A DNA stretch of 41,244 nucleotides from Rubrivivax sp. (GCA_021298085.1 JAJTDE010000023.1:1-41244); one strand, 5' to 3'. Shown: positions 1-8,527, counted from the stretch's first letter. Numbers and translations are program-made. Notes: generated from the letters alone by a model not told the origin.

Positions 1-391
1 TCTCCCCCACCGAGAAGCCCGCGGGCAGCTCGAACTGCAGGGTGGTGGGCAGGCCCGAATCGCCGGGGTTGCGCCAGTAGGTGTGCCAGTGAGGCGCGTG
101 CTCGATCTTGAGGCCCAGCCAGATGGGCTGGCCGGGCGCCACGCCGCCGGGCGCCTGGGCCACCAGCTCGGCCCGTGCCTGATCGGTCTGGACGACGGCG
201 GAAGCCGCACCGGGCGCTGCCGTGGCCGATGGGTTGGCGGTGAGCTGGACCGTCGCCAGCGCCAGGCTCGACCCGCCCGCACCGAGGGCAAGGATGGCGG
301 CACGCCGGCCGCGGTGAACCAGACCTTGAGGGCTTTCAGTGCGCGCATGGGACGGGATTGTGCGTCTGCCGGTCTTCAGCCGGCGCGGCAT
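1..391 (-). CDS. DsbD/ScsB-like thiol:disulfide interchange protein, N-terminal part (runs off the window)
   Basis: Partial leftward gene; only the first 130 codons are inside the window. After a hydrophobic export-signal-like stretch (around residues 33-49, AILALGAGG then SSLALA) comes a segment with HWHTYWRNPGDSGLPT. That segment is typical of the periplasmic N-terminal domain of DsbD/ScsB-type proteins, which pass reducing equivalents from the cytoplasm to periplasmic thiols. The ATG at 391 is in frame, but its first 30 residues are basic and look atypical. Another ATG at 348 begins MRALKALKVWFTAA, which looks more like a signal n-region but is in a different frame, so a small frameshift near 310-330 is possible. 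It is divergent from the copper-oxidase unit, and a periplasmic reductase would fit copper-protein or cytochrome c maturation (inference). Confidence 0.65.
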   Translation of the reverse strand, partial: MPRRLKTGRRTIPSHARTESPQGLVHRGRRAAILALGAGGSSLALATVQLTANPSATAAPGAASAVVQTDQARAELVAQAPGGVAPGQPIWLGLKIEHAPHWHTYWRNPGDSGLPTTLQFELPAGFSVGE

Positions 392-463
392 ACGGCCGAT
401 ACCGGACACAGAGGTGGTCTCGAGCCGGGCTGCCGCACTGCTGTACTGCCGAAGACCCAGCCC

Positions 464-3400
464 ATGACACCAGCGACGATTCGTTCAGCCGACTCTTCCA
501 CTCGACCGGCGGGGCATGGCTGGGACGACCGTGTATTCGCCGCGAAGACCTGGGCGGCCCTGACGGGTATCGCGCTGACGCTGGCCCTGGTGGCCTGCGG
601 TGGCACCGATCAGGAAGCCGAGGCCCAGGCCAAGGGGCCGCAGACCCAGGAAGAGGCCGTGGCGAAGTCGCTGGCCGAACTGCAGGCCTTGGCCCAGCGC
701 TCGCGCTGGGATGCGCCGGTGAGCTTGCCCCTGGTGCCGGTGTCGGCGGCCGCCTTGCCCACCGGCAAGCTGCTGTTGTGGGCCGGAACCGACCGCTTCG
801 GTTTTGGCGCCAATGGTCCCGTCAACACCTATTTCGTCGAACTGGACCCCGCCACCGGCCGCGTCAGTGAACGCAATGTCACCGAGACCGGCCACGAGAT
901 GTTCTGTACCGGCACGACCAACTTGCCCGATGGCCGATTGCTGGTCAATGGCGGCAGCACGGCGCCACGCACCAGCGTGTTTGACCCGGCCACCGGGCAA
1001 TGGAGCCGTGGCGCCGACATGACCACCCCTCGGGGTTACCACGCCAACACCCTCCTGCCCGACGGGCGTGTGCTGACGCTGGGTGGCTCCTGGAATGGCA
1101 CCCCGGGCCCGAAGAACGGCGAGGTCTGGAGCGAGGCCACCGGCTGGCGTGCGCTGCCCGGTGTGCGCGTGCAGCCCATGACCTTTGCGCCCGAACGGCC
1201 GGCCGGCGGCTGGAGCGACGACTCCCACATGTGGCTGATTCCCACGGGCAACGGCAAGGTGCTGCAGGCTGGCCCCAGCCAGCGCATGCACTGGATCGAC
1301 ACGCGCGGCGAAGGATCGGTGCAGTTTGCCGGCATGCGCGGTGACGACACCTACAGCCTGCTGGGCACCGCGGTCATGTTCGACGCCGGGCGAATCTTGA
1401 AGGTGGGTGGCCTGGGCGCCACGGAAGTGCAGGACACCGCGCACCTCATCGACACCCGTGCCGGCACCAGCGTGCGCAAGCTCAGCTCGATGGCCTACCG
1501 CCGCACCTTCCACAACAGCGTCGTGCTGCCCACGGGCCAGGTGCTGATCGTGGGCGGGCAATCGGTCAACGCGGGCTTCAGCGACACCGGCGCGGTGCTG
1601 CCGGCCGAATTGTTCGATCCGGCCACCGAGACCTTCACCGTGATGCCGGCGATGTCGGTGCCGCGCACGTACCACAGCGTGGCCCTGTTGCTGCCCGATG
1701 GGCGGGTGCTGAGCGCCGGCGGTGGCCTGTGCGGCACGGGCTGTGCCGCCAACCACGCGGACTACCAGATCTTCACCCCCGGCTACCTGCTGAAGCCCGA
1801 TGGCACACCGGCCGCCCGCCCGGCGATCACCCGTGTGCCGGCGCAGTGGGTGCGGGGCTCGCGCATCGACGTGCAGACTGACAAGCCGGTGCAGTCCTTT
1901 GCCATCGTCCGGGTGAACTCGACCACCCATACCGTCAACAACGACCAGCGCCGCCTGTCGCTGACCTTCGAACGCAGCGGTGCCAACCAGTACCGCGTGC
2001 AGGTGCCTGACAACGCCGGCCTGGCGCTGCCGGGCCACTGGATGCTGTTTGCCATCGACGAGGCCGGGGTGCCCTCGGTGGCGTCGATGGTCAGTCTCAG
2101 CGGCCAGGGCGCGCTGGCGCTGGACATCATCGACGACCCGCGCAGCCTGCAGGGCCAGGCCCACTCGCTGCGGGCGGTCGCGCGTGGCGCAGCCCAAGGT
2201 GCCGCACTGGCCTACCAGGCGCGTGGGCTGCCCCCCGGCGTGGCGGTAGAGCCCGCCACCGGCCTCATCAGCGGCACGCCGCAGCGTGAAGGCCGTTATG
2301 CGGTCACCGTGAGCGCTGCCAGCGACAGCCTGAGCGTCAGCACCGACTTTGTCTGGGATGTGCTGGGCCCCGGTGCGGCCCGCTATGTCAAGGTGGAGGC
2401 GCTCACCAGCGAAGGCGGATCGCCCTGGGCCCAGGTGAGTGAACTGGAGTTGCTGGACGAGTTTCGCCAGCCGCTGCCGCGCCAGGGCTGGAAGGCGGAG
2501 GCCTCCAGCCAGCTGGATGCCAACTTCCCTGCGGCCATGGCCATCGACGGCAACCCGGCCACGATGTGGCACTCGGCCAGCACCGCGGCCGTGCTGCCGC
2601 AGCACCTGAGCATCGACATGGGCCGGGTCGAGCAGCTGGGCGGCCTGCGCATCACCCCGCGCACCGACAGCCCCAGCGGCCGGATCGTCCAGGTGCGGGT
2701 CTCCCTCAGCCTGGATGGCCGCGACTGGGGTTCGCCGGTGCTGGTGACCGACCTGTCGAAGATCGGCGCCCCCGACAAGCCCAAGGCCCTGATGTTCTTC
2801 GATGTCGCCGCGGGCGGCACCGCCACGCAGAGTTCGGTCGGCTGGGACGGGCTTGCCAGCCGCGCGCTGGATGGCAACGCCGACGGCCATTACGCCAACA
2901 ACAGCGTCACCCACACGGCGGGCACCGAGGTGCCCTGGTGGCAGGTCGACATGGGGACGGTGCGCAACATCCAGCGCGTGCGGCTGTGGAACCGCAGCGA
3001 CGTGGCCGTCGAACGGCTGGACAAGGTGGTGGTGTTGGCCAGCGCACAGGATATGACCGGGCGCGACCTGGCGTCGCTGCAGGCTGACCCGGCGGTGGCC
3101 AAGGTCTCGCTCAAGGGCGCGGCCGGCGCCTTGGTGACGCTGTCGCTGCCGACGCAGGCGCGCTACTTGCGGGTGCAGCTGCCGGAAACCGGCTTCCTGT
3201 CACTGGCCGAGGTGGAGGCGCTGACCCGGCCCAATCGGGCGCCGGTGCTGGCGCCGCCGGCGCGCGACAGAATTTCGCGCGGCGAGCCGGTGGTGCTGTC
3301 GATCGGCTACACCGATCCCGATGGCGACGCCGTCACCCTCAGCGCCACGGGCTTGCCGGCAGGGCTGTTCTTCAACCCGGCCAATGGCGTGATCAGTGGC

Positions 3401-6400
3401 AGCGCCACCGCCACCGGGGTGCACACCGTGGTGATCACGGCCCGCGATGCCTTTGGCCTGAGCACCGAACTGAGCACCACGGTGACGGTGCTGTCGCCGC
3501 CGCTGCAGGTGCAGCCCATCGAGTCGACACCGGCAGTGGCCCGGGAGGCCACCCGCTTCACGGTGCAGGCCAGCGGAGACCTGCTCAGCTACGCCTGGAA
3601 CTTCGGCGACGGAACGGCCACCACTGAGTGGGGCAGTTCCAGCACCGTCAGTCACACCTATGCGCAGCCCGGCACCTACACGGTGACGGTACAGATGCGC
3701 GGCAGCGACGGCCAGGTGACGGTGCGCAGCTTCCTGCGCGCGGTGGCCTGGAAGGCCGAGGCCGGTGCGTCGCGCACCAGCAGCGGTGCCCTGTGGGAGC
3801 CGCGCGGCGGTGGCCGGATCTGGGTGGTCAACCCCGACCATGACAGCGTCGCCGTGATCGACGCGGTCACGCGCCAGCGCATCCGCGAGATTCCCGTGGG
3901 CCAGCGGCCCCGCAGCCTGGCGCAGGCCAGCAATGGCGACATCTGGGTGGTGAACCAGCAGGACGCCAGCATCAGCATCATCCAGGCCGATACCCTGACG
4001 CTGCGACGCAGCGTGAGCCTGCCTTCGCACAGCCAGCCGTATGGCCTGGTGTTCACGCCCCTTGGCCAGGCCTATGTGGCGCTGGAAGCCACCGGTGTGC
4101 TGCTGCAGCTGTCGGCCGATGGCAGCACCACCGGCGCCCTGGCGGTGGGCCCCAGCCCGCGGCACCTCGGCCTGAGCGCCGACGGCCAGCAGCTGCTGGT
4201 GTCGGCGTTCATCACGCCGGCCCTGCCGGGTGAGCACACGGCCGTGGTGGGCACGCAGGACGCCGGGCGCCCCGTGGGTGGCCAGGTTCAGCGGGTGGAT
4301 GTCGCGCGCTTCGAACGGGCGGCCACGCTGGTCCTGGCGCACAGCGAACGCAGCGACAGCGAGGCCCAGGGCCGGGGCTTCCCCAACTACCTGGGTGCAC
4401 CGGTGTTTTCGCCCGACGGGCGCAGTGCCTGGGTGCCGAGCAAGCAGGACAACCTGCGCCGCGGCAGCCTGCGCGATGGCCGTGCACTGGACTTTCAAAA
4501 CACGGTGCGCGCCATCAGCTCCCGCATCAGCACCACGGGCGCACCCGGCACCTGGGCCGAAGACCTCGAGGCCCGGGTGGACCACGACAACGCCAGCCTG
4601 ACCTCCGCGCTGATCTTCCACCCGAGCGGCGCCTTTGCCTTTGCGGCGCTGGAGACCAGCCGGCAGGTGGCGGTATTCGACCCCTACCGCCAGCGCGAGC
4701 TGTTCCGCATCGAAGTGGGCCTGGCGCCGCAGTCACTGGCGATGTCGCCTGACGGGCGCACCTTGGCGGTGGGCAACTTCATGAGCCGCGACCTGACCCT
4801 GGTGGACCTGAGCCCCCTGGTCACCCGAGGTGAAGCCCGGGCGCTGACGCTGGCCAGCGTGGGCACCGCCGGCCAGGAACGCCTGACGCCGCAGGTCCTG
4901 CGCGGCAAGCAGCTGTTCTACGACGCCCGCGACACCCGCCTGGCGCGCGACAGCTACATGAGCTGCGCGACCTGCCACGAGGGCGGCGGGCACGACGGAC
5001 GCACCTGGGACCTCAGCGGCTTCGGCGAGGGCCTGCGCAACACCATCAGCCTGCGCGGCCGCGCCGGCATGGGCCATGGTGCGCTGCACTGGAGCGGCAA
5101 CTTCGACGAGGTGCAGGACTTCGAGAACCAGATCCGCGCGCTGGCCGGCGGCACCGGCCTGATCGCTGATGGGACGCCACACGCACCCCTGGCGGCATCC
5201 AATGCCGGCCGCAGTGCCGACCTGGACGCCCTGGCGGCCTATGTCGCCTCGCTGAACGCGCCCGATGCCAACCCCAACCGCCCGCCAGGCTCGGTGCTGA
5301 GTGCCGCCGCCCAGGCGGGGGCGCAGCGCTTTGGCCAGACCTGCGCCAGCTGCCACGGCACCGAGCGGGCCACGCGCAGTGCCCTGCCGCCCGTGCTGCA
5401 GGACGTGGGCACCCGCAACGCCGCCAGCGGGCAGCGCCTGGGCCAGCCGCTGCCAGGTTTCGACGTTCCCACACTGGTGGATGTACTGCACACGGCACCG
5501 TACCTGCACAACGGCGCCGCGCGCACGCTGCACGAGGCCATTGGCGCGCATGCCAACCTGACCCTGGATGCGGCGGCGGTGCAGGAGCTGGTGAATTTCC
5601 TGCGCGAGGCGCTGCCAGCCGACTATGCGCAGGAAGCGCCGCCACCCGGTGTGCCCGGTCTGCGCGGCGACTACTTCGCCAATGCCGACCTGCGCGGCAC
5701 CCCCGTGCTGGTGCGCAACGAAGCCGTGGACTTCGGCTGGGGGCTGGGCAGTCCGGGGGCGGGTGTGCCCGACGACAACTTCAGCGCGCGCTGGACAGGC
5801 ACGGTGACACCCAACCGCGATGGCACCCACGTGTTCCAGGTGGTGGGCGACGATGGCGTGCGTCTGTGGGTCGATGGCGAACTGGTCGTCGACCGCTGGA
5901 CAGACCAGGCGCCCACGGCCTTCAGCAGCCGCGCCTTCGAGCTGAGTGCCGGGCGGGCGGTGAGCATCCGCTTCGAGTACTACGAGCGCAACCTGGGTGC
6001 CACCGCGCGCCTGCTGTGGCGTGAGCCCGGGGCCGGCGCGTTTGTGGCCATTCCACTGGCCGCGTTGCGTGGGCCTGGCGGGCCCACGCCCGGGGCTGGC
6101 AAGGGGCTGAAGGCGGAGTACTTCAACAACATGGCCTTGTCCGGCGCGCCCGTGCTCACCCGCGAGGAGGCAGTGGACTTCCAGTGGGGTGACGCCGCAC
6201 CCGGCGCAGGCGTCAATGCTGACCAGTTCAGCGTGCGCTGGTCCGGCAGCCTGCGGGTACCCCTGGGCGGCGCCTACGTCTTCCAGACCGAGACCGACGA
6301 TGGTGTGCGCCTGTGGGTCAACGACCAGCTGGTGGTCGACCGCTGGACTGACCAGGGGCCCACTGCGGTGAACAGTGCCGCGCTGACCTTGACGGCCGGC

Positions 6401-6523
6401 GAGAGTGTGCGCATCCGCATGGAGTATTACGAGAACGGCTTCGGCGCGACGGCGGTCCTGCGCTGGCGGCCGCCCGGGGCTGCCGGCTTCCAGACCATTC
6501 CACAGTCGGTGATGAACCCATGA
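464..6523 (+). CDS. Multidomain lipoprotein: galactose-oxidase-like copper radical oxidase fused to di-heme cytochrome c and PA14 domains
   Basis: Predicted 2019-residue lipoprotein (lipobox LVAC, Cys45). Order: kelch-type copper radical oxidase with its C-terminal early-set domain (about 80-550); He_PIG-like Ig domain (565-635); two F5/8 type C/discoidin domains (640-770, 785-920); Ig/cadherin-like domain (925-1010); PKD domain (1040-1095, WNFGDG); YVTN-type beta-propeller (1120-1460); cytochrome c peroxidase/MauG-like region with two CxxCH hemes (C1501, C1627) and VPTLVDVLHTAPYLHNG; two PA14 domains (1733-1863, 1882-2018). Galactose oxidase cofactor residues all have counterparts: Cys148 (MFCTG), Tyr192 (RGY), Trp210 (SWNG), Tyr403-His404 (TYHS) and His489 (THTVN). 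The ATG at 464 is chosen because it precedes the signal; the open frame upstream lies over the divergent gene. The stop overlaps the next start (ATGA). The substrate, probably an alcohol, aldehyde or sugar, cannot be told. Confidence 0.85.
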   Translation: MTPATIRSADSSTRPAGHGWDDRVFAAKTWAALTGIALTLALVACGGTDQEAEAQAKGPQTQEEAVAKSLAELQALAQRSRWDAPVSLPLVPVSAAALPTGKLLLWAGTDRFGFGANGPVNTYFVELDPATGRVSERNVTETGHEMFCTGTTNLPDGRLLVNGGSTAPRTSVFDPATGQWSRGADMTTPRGYHANTLLPDGRVLTLGGSWNGTPGPKNGEVWSEATGWRALPGVRVQPMTFAPERPAGGWSDDSHMWLIPTGNGKVLQAGPSQRMHWIDTRGEGSVQFAGMRGDDTYSLLGTAVMFDAGRILKVGGLGATEVQDTAHLIDTRAGTSVRKLSSMAYRRTFHNSVVLPTGQVLIVGGQSVNAGFSDTGAVLPAELFDPATETFTVMPAMSVPRTYHSVALLLPDGRVLSAGGGLCGTGCAANHADYQIFTPGYLLKPDGTPAARPAITRVPAQWVRGSRIDVQTDKPVQSFAIVRVNSTTHTVNNDQRRLSLTFERSGANQYRVQVPDNAGLALPGHWMLFAIDEAGVPSVASMVSLSGQGALALDIIDDPRSLQGQAHSLRAVARGAAQGAALAYQARGLPPGVAVEPATGLISGTPQREGRYAVTVSAASDSLSVSTDFVWDVLGPGAARYVKVEALTSEGGSPWAQVSELELLDEFRQPLPRQGWKAEASSQLDANFPAAMAIDGNPATMWHSASTAAVLPQHLSIDMGRVEQLGGLRITPRTDSPSGRIVQVRVSLSLDGRDWGSPVLVTDLSKIGAPDKPKALMFFDVAAGGTATQSSVGWDGLASRALDGNADGHYANNSVTHTAGTEVPWWQVDMGTVRNIQRVRLWNRSDVAVERLDKVVVLASAQDMTGRDLASLQADPAVAKVSLKGAAGALVTLSLPTQARYLRVQLPETGFLSLAEVEALTRPNRAPVLAPPARDRISRGEPVVLSIGYTDPDGDAVTLSATGLPAGLFFNPANGVISGSATATGVHTVVITARDAFGLSTELSTTVTVLSPPLQVQPIESTPAVAREATRFTVQASGDLLSYAWNFGDGTATTEWGSSSTVSHTYAQPGTYTVTVQMRGSDGQVTVRSFLRAVAWKAEAGASRTSSGALWEPRGGGRIWVVNPDHDSVAVIDAVTRQRIREIPVGQRPRSLAQASNGDIWVVNQQDASISIIQADTLTLRRSVSLPSHSQPYGLVFTPLGQAYVALEATGVLLQLSADGSTTGALAVGPSPRHLGLSADGQQLLVSAFITPALPGEHTAVVGTQDAGRPVGGQVQRVDVARFERAATLVLAHSERSDSEAQGRGFPNYLGAPVFSPDGRSAWVPSKQDNLRRGSLRDGRALDFQNTVRAISSRISTTGAPGTWAEDLEARVDHDNASLTSALIFHPSGAFAFAALETSRQVAVFDPYRQRELFRIEVGLAPQSLAMSPDGRTLAVGNFMSRDLTLVDLSPLVTRGEARALTLASVGTAGQERLTPQVLRGKQLFYDARDTRLARDSYMSCATCHEGGGHDGRTWDLSGFGEGLRNTISLRGRAGMGHGALHWSGNFDEVQDFENQIRALAGGTGLIADGTPHAPLAASNAGRSADLDALAAYVASLNAPDANPNRPPGSVLSAAAQAGAQRFGQTCASCHGTERATRSALPPVLQDVGTRNAASGQRLGQPLPGFDVPTLVDVLHTAPYLHNGAARTLHEAIGAHANLTLDAAAVQELVNFLREALPADYAQEAPPPGVPGLRGDYFANADLRGTPVLVRNEAVDFGWGLGSPGAGVPDDNFSARWTGTVTPNRDGTHVFQVVGDDGVRLWVDGELVVDRWTDQAPTAFSSRAFELSAGRAVSIRFEYYERNLGATARLLWREPGAGAFVAIPLAALRGPGGPTPGAGKGLKAEYFNNMALSGAPVLTREEAVDFQWGDAAPGAGVNADQFSVRWSGSLRVPLGGAYVFQTETDDGVRLWVNDQLVVDRWTDQGPTAVNSAALTLTAGESVRIRMEYYENGFGATAVLRWRPPGAAGFQTIPQSVMNP

Positions 6524-7104
6524 AGACGTCTTCAGCTTCCGCTGCCCGGAGTGCGTGGGCCAGAGCCTGGGGCTTGTGGGCCTTGATCGGCCTGGGCGCC
6601 TGCACACAGCCCGCGCCGCCGGCCTTACCTTCGTCCGCTGCCGTGACAGCCCTCAACCCGACGGTGGTGGATGCGGCGGCCGCACGGCGTGGCGCGCGGC
6701 TGTTCACTGGCGAAGCCCCGCTGGTGGCCAGCTTGCGAGGGCATGACCAGGCGCTGCCCCTGGATGCGCTGCGGTGCAGCAACTGCCACGTGGTGGGTAC
6801 CGGTTCGTCGCCGCCAGCGCTGCCGGTGGCTGCCGTGCCCACTGGGCTGGCGGCCGATCTCGGCCCGCGCGGTGTGGTGGCCACCCCCGTGGCCCCGCGA
6901 CTGGGCCCACAGACCCTGCTGCAGCCCCAGCGTCGGCGTGGAGGCCCACCATCGCAGTATGGCGTGGACAGCTTCTGCAAGCTGCTGCGCACCGGGGTGG
7001 ACCCTGCACAGGTCTACGCAGCGCACAGCATGCCGGTCTACCGCATCAGCGATGCCGACTGCACGGCCATCTGGGCCTACCTGATGTCCACGGGCACACA
7101 CTGA
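6520..7104 (+). CDS. Mono-heme cytochrome c lipoprotein
   Basis: 194 residues. The N-terminus has a hydrophobic segment ending in a lipobox (GLGAC, Cys28), so it is probably a periplasmic-side or outer-membrane lipoprotein. One heme motif, CSNCH, lies at residues 86-90. A C-terminal SMPVYRISDADCTAIWAYL segment supplies a likely axial Met171 and the usual last helix of class I cytochromes c. The start overlaps the oxidase stop by 4 nt, and its own stop overlaps the next start, so translational coupling is likely. By context it could shuttle electrons to or from the di-heme region of the upstream protein (inference). The middle, about residues 95-140, is Pro/Gly-rich and not recognisable. Confidence 0.8.
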   Translation: MKTSSASAARSAWARAWGLWALIGLGACTQPAPPALPSSAAVTALNPTVVDAAAARRGARLFTGEAPLVASLRGHDQALPLDALRCSNCHVVGTGSSPPALPVAAVPTGLAADLGPRGVVATPVAPRLGPQTLLQPQRRRGGPPSQYGVDSFCKLLRTGVDPAQVYAAHSMPVYRISDADCTAIWAYLMSTGTH

Positions 7105-7739
7105 TGGCCGATGGCGTTCAAGCCTGGTCACGACGGCGCTGGCTGGGTGCCCCGCTGGCGCTGGCGGCAGCGTGGGGTGCGCCCGCCGGCGCCGCGTCGG
7201 CCCATGCCCTGGCTGGCCGTGTCGAGCCGCGGCTCACGCCCCCACGGCTCAGCCTGGCCATGGCCGATGGCGCTGTGCTGCCCTTGCAGCAGCTGCTGCG
7301 CGGCCGGGTGACGGCGCTGCAGCTGATGTTCACGGGCTGCCGTGCCAGCTGCCCCATCCAGGGCGCCCAGTTTGCGCTGCTGCAGCAGTTGCTGGCGGCC
7401 CAGCCCGTACCCCGGGGCGGCCCCACCCGCCCGCCCGGGCAGCTGCTGTCGGTGAGCATCGACGCGTTGGGCGATGACCCTGCACGCCTGCGGCGGTGGT
7501 TGCAACAATGGCCTGCGCAGGACTTCTGGCGGGCCGGCGTGGTGCAGGTCCGGGAGCTCGACGCCTGGTTCAACTTCCTGGGCGGACGCAGCGCCAACCC
7601 GCAGGACGCCCACACGTCCCAGGTGTACCTGTTCGATGCGCGCGGCCAGCTGGCCTGGCGCAGCACCGATTGGCCGACGCCGCAGGGTGTGGCGCAGACC
7701 CTGCGCGAGCTGCAGGCTCGCGCGCCGAGCGCGGGGTAG
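7104..7739 (+). CDS. SCO1/SenC-family copper chaperone-like protein
   Basis: 211 residues with a twin-arginine-like signal (SRRRW then a hydrophobic Ala/Leu stretch, cleavage near AASA). A thioredoxin-like fold is suggested by the CxxxCP metal site (Cys79 and Cys83 in FTGCRASCP) and a later DAHTSQVYLFD containing His170. These are the three copper ligands expected of Sco proteins. Sco proteins deliver copper or reduce cysteines, classically for cytochrome oxidase CuA. In Streptomyces a Sco protein is needed to load the galactose-oxidase-like enzyme GlxA, so copper supply to the neighbouring radical oxidase is a well-motivated inference. The start overlaps the cytochrome stop (TGATG). It appears to be the last gene of the unit. 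Confidence 0.8.
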   Translation: MADGVQAWSRRRWLGAPLALAAAWGAPAGAASAHALAGRVEPRLTPPRLSLAMADGAVLPLQQLLRGRVTALQLMFTGCRASCPIQGAQFALLQQLLAAQPVPRGGPTRPPGQLLSVSIDALGDDPARLRRWLQQWPAQDFWRAGVVQVRELDAWFNFLGGRSANPQDAHTSQVYLFDARGQLAWRSTDWPTPQGVAQTLRELQARAPSAG

Positions 7740-7742
7740 CCG

Positions 7743-7759
7743 GCCGGCGCTGCGCCGGC
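7743..7759 (+). terminator. GC-rich hairpin just after the Sco gene
   Basis: A perfect 7-bp stem (GCCGGCG / CGCCGGC) with a 3-nt loop begins 3 nt after the stop codon of the Sco-like gene. There is no following T-run, so it is at best a weak or Rho-assisted terminator or an mRNA 3' stabiliser. Confidence 0.35.
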
Positions 7760-7813
7760 ACGTCTCCAGCGCGTGCGGGGCCCACTGGCGCGCCTTGGTT
7801 TGGCGTTGCGCGA

Positions 7814-7836
7814 GGCCTTGAAACCTTGTCAAGGCC
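7814..7836. repeat. Inverted repeat upstream of atpI
   Basis: GGCCTTG and CAAGGCC form a perfect 7-bp inverted repeat with a 9-nt spacer. It sits about 30 nt upstream of the proposed atp promoter and about 75 nt beyond the copper-oxidase unit. It could be an operator or part of a terminator; nothing in the sequence decides between these. Confidence 0.35.
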
Positions 7837-7867
7837 CTGCCCTAGCACCCCTGCGGTGCATCTGGTG

Positions 7868-7896
7868 ATGAAAACATACGGGAAGTCACCTACAAT
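7868..7896 (+). promoter_or_regulatory. Candidate sigma-70 promoter of the ATP synthase operon
   Basis: A good -10 element TACAAT (7891-7896) lies 17 nt after a -35-like ATGAAA (7868-7873, four of six consensus matches). It is about 60 nt before atpI, in an AT-richer stretch. The 215-nt gap between the Sco gene and atpI is the only long gap before the operon, so a promoter is expected here. Confidence 0.45.
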
Positions 7897-7954
7897 CCTT
7901 GGGTTTTGCTCTCGGCAACCCTGATCCAAAGCGTGTCGTCACGGTGTTTTGCAG

Positions 7955-8527
7955 ATGAACCCCAGCTCCGCAGCAGCCCATGGAGGCGAGGAGCCCCAGG
8001 GTTCCATCGCCAAGGCGTCGTCACGGCCGGTTTCTTCGGTGGCGGCAGAGGTCGCGGCGCCCGCCGCTGCTTCTGTGGCGCCATGGGAAACGCAGGATGA
8101 CGATGGTCTTCCGCCCTTTCGGCGATTGACCGGGCCCGAGGCGCAGGCACTCATCGCCAAGGAAAGAACGGTCTCGCCCTGGCGCGTGATCGCGGTTCAG
8201 GCGGCGGTGGGTGTGGCCACAGCGGTCCTTCTGGGGTTGCTGTGGCGGGAGGAGGCGGTGGCATGGTCAGCGCTGTATGGCGCGGCCGTCGTGGTGGTGC
8301 CGGGGCTGTTGATGGCCCGAGGCATGACCAGCCGTATGAGCAGCATGAATGCCGGCGTTAGCGCCGTCAGTTTCATGTTGTGGGAGATGGTGAAAATTGC
8401 CGTTTCGGTGGTGATGCTGATGATCGCCCCGAAACTGGTGCACGGCCTCAGCTGGCCGGCCTTGCTGGCCACGCTGGTGTTGTGCATCAAGGTGTATTGG
8501 CTTGCGCTCTTGTGGCGCGGGCGGTGA
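7955..8527 (+). CDS. atpI: ATP synthase subunit I
   Basis: First gene of the ATP synthase operon, 190 residues. AtpI is a small membrane protein thought to help assemble the Fo c-ring. The C-terminal half (from about residue 70) has four hydrophobic segments, including VIAVQAAVGVATAVLLGLLW and MVKIAVSVVMLMIA, as expected. The first 60-70 residues are an Ala/Pro/Ser-rich, probably disordered cytoplasmic extension that makes the protein longer than most AtpI. ATG at 7955 is preferred; a TTG two codons upstream is also in frame and no strong ribosome site is seen. A 71-nt gap precedes atpB. Confidence 0.85.
   Translation: MNPSSAAAHGGEEPQGSIAKASSRPVSSVAAEVAAPAAASVAPWETQDDDGLPPFRRLTGPEAQALIAKERTVSPWRVIAVQAAVGVATAVLLGLLWREEAVAWSALYGAAVVVVPGLLMARGMTSRMSSMNAGVSAVSFMLWEMVKIAVSVVMLMIAPKLVHGLSWPALLATLVLCIKVYWLALLWRGR

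Noticed and set aside
83..463. Upstream extension of the oxidase reading frame to position 83
   Set aside because: It runs antisense across the conserved DsbD-like gene and has no signal or domain; the lipoprotein signal directly follows the ATG at 464.
485..2914. 809-codon open frame on the minus strand opposite the oxidase
   Set aside because: Its composition is His/Arg/Gly-rich and matches no family; it is the usual antisense shadow of a high-GC gene. The same applies to 3200-4621 and 4733-6607 minus.
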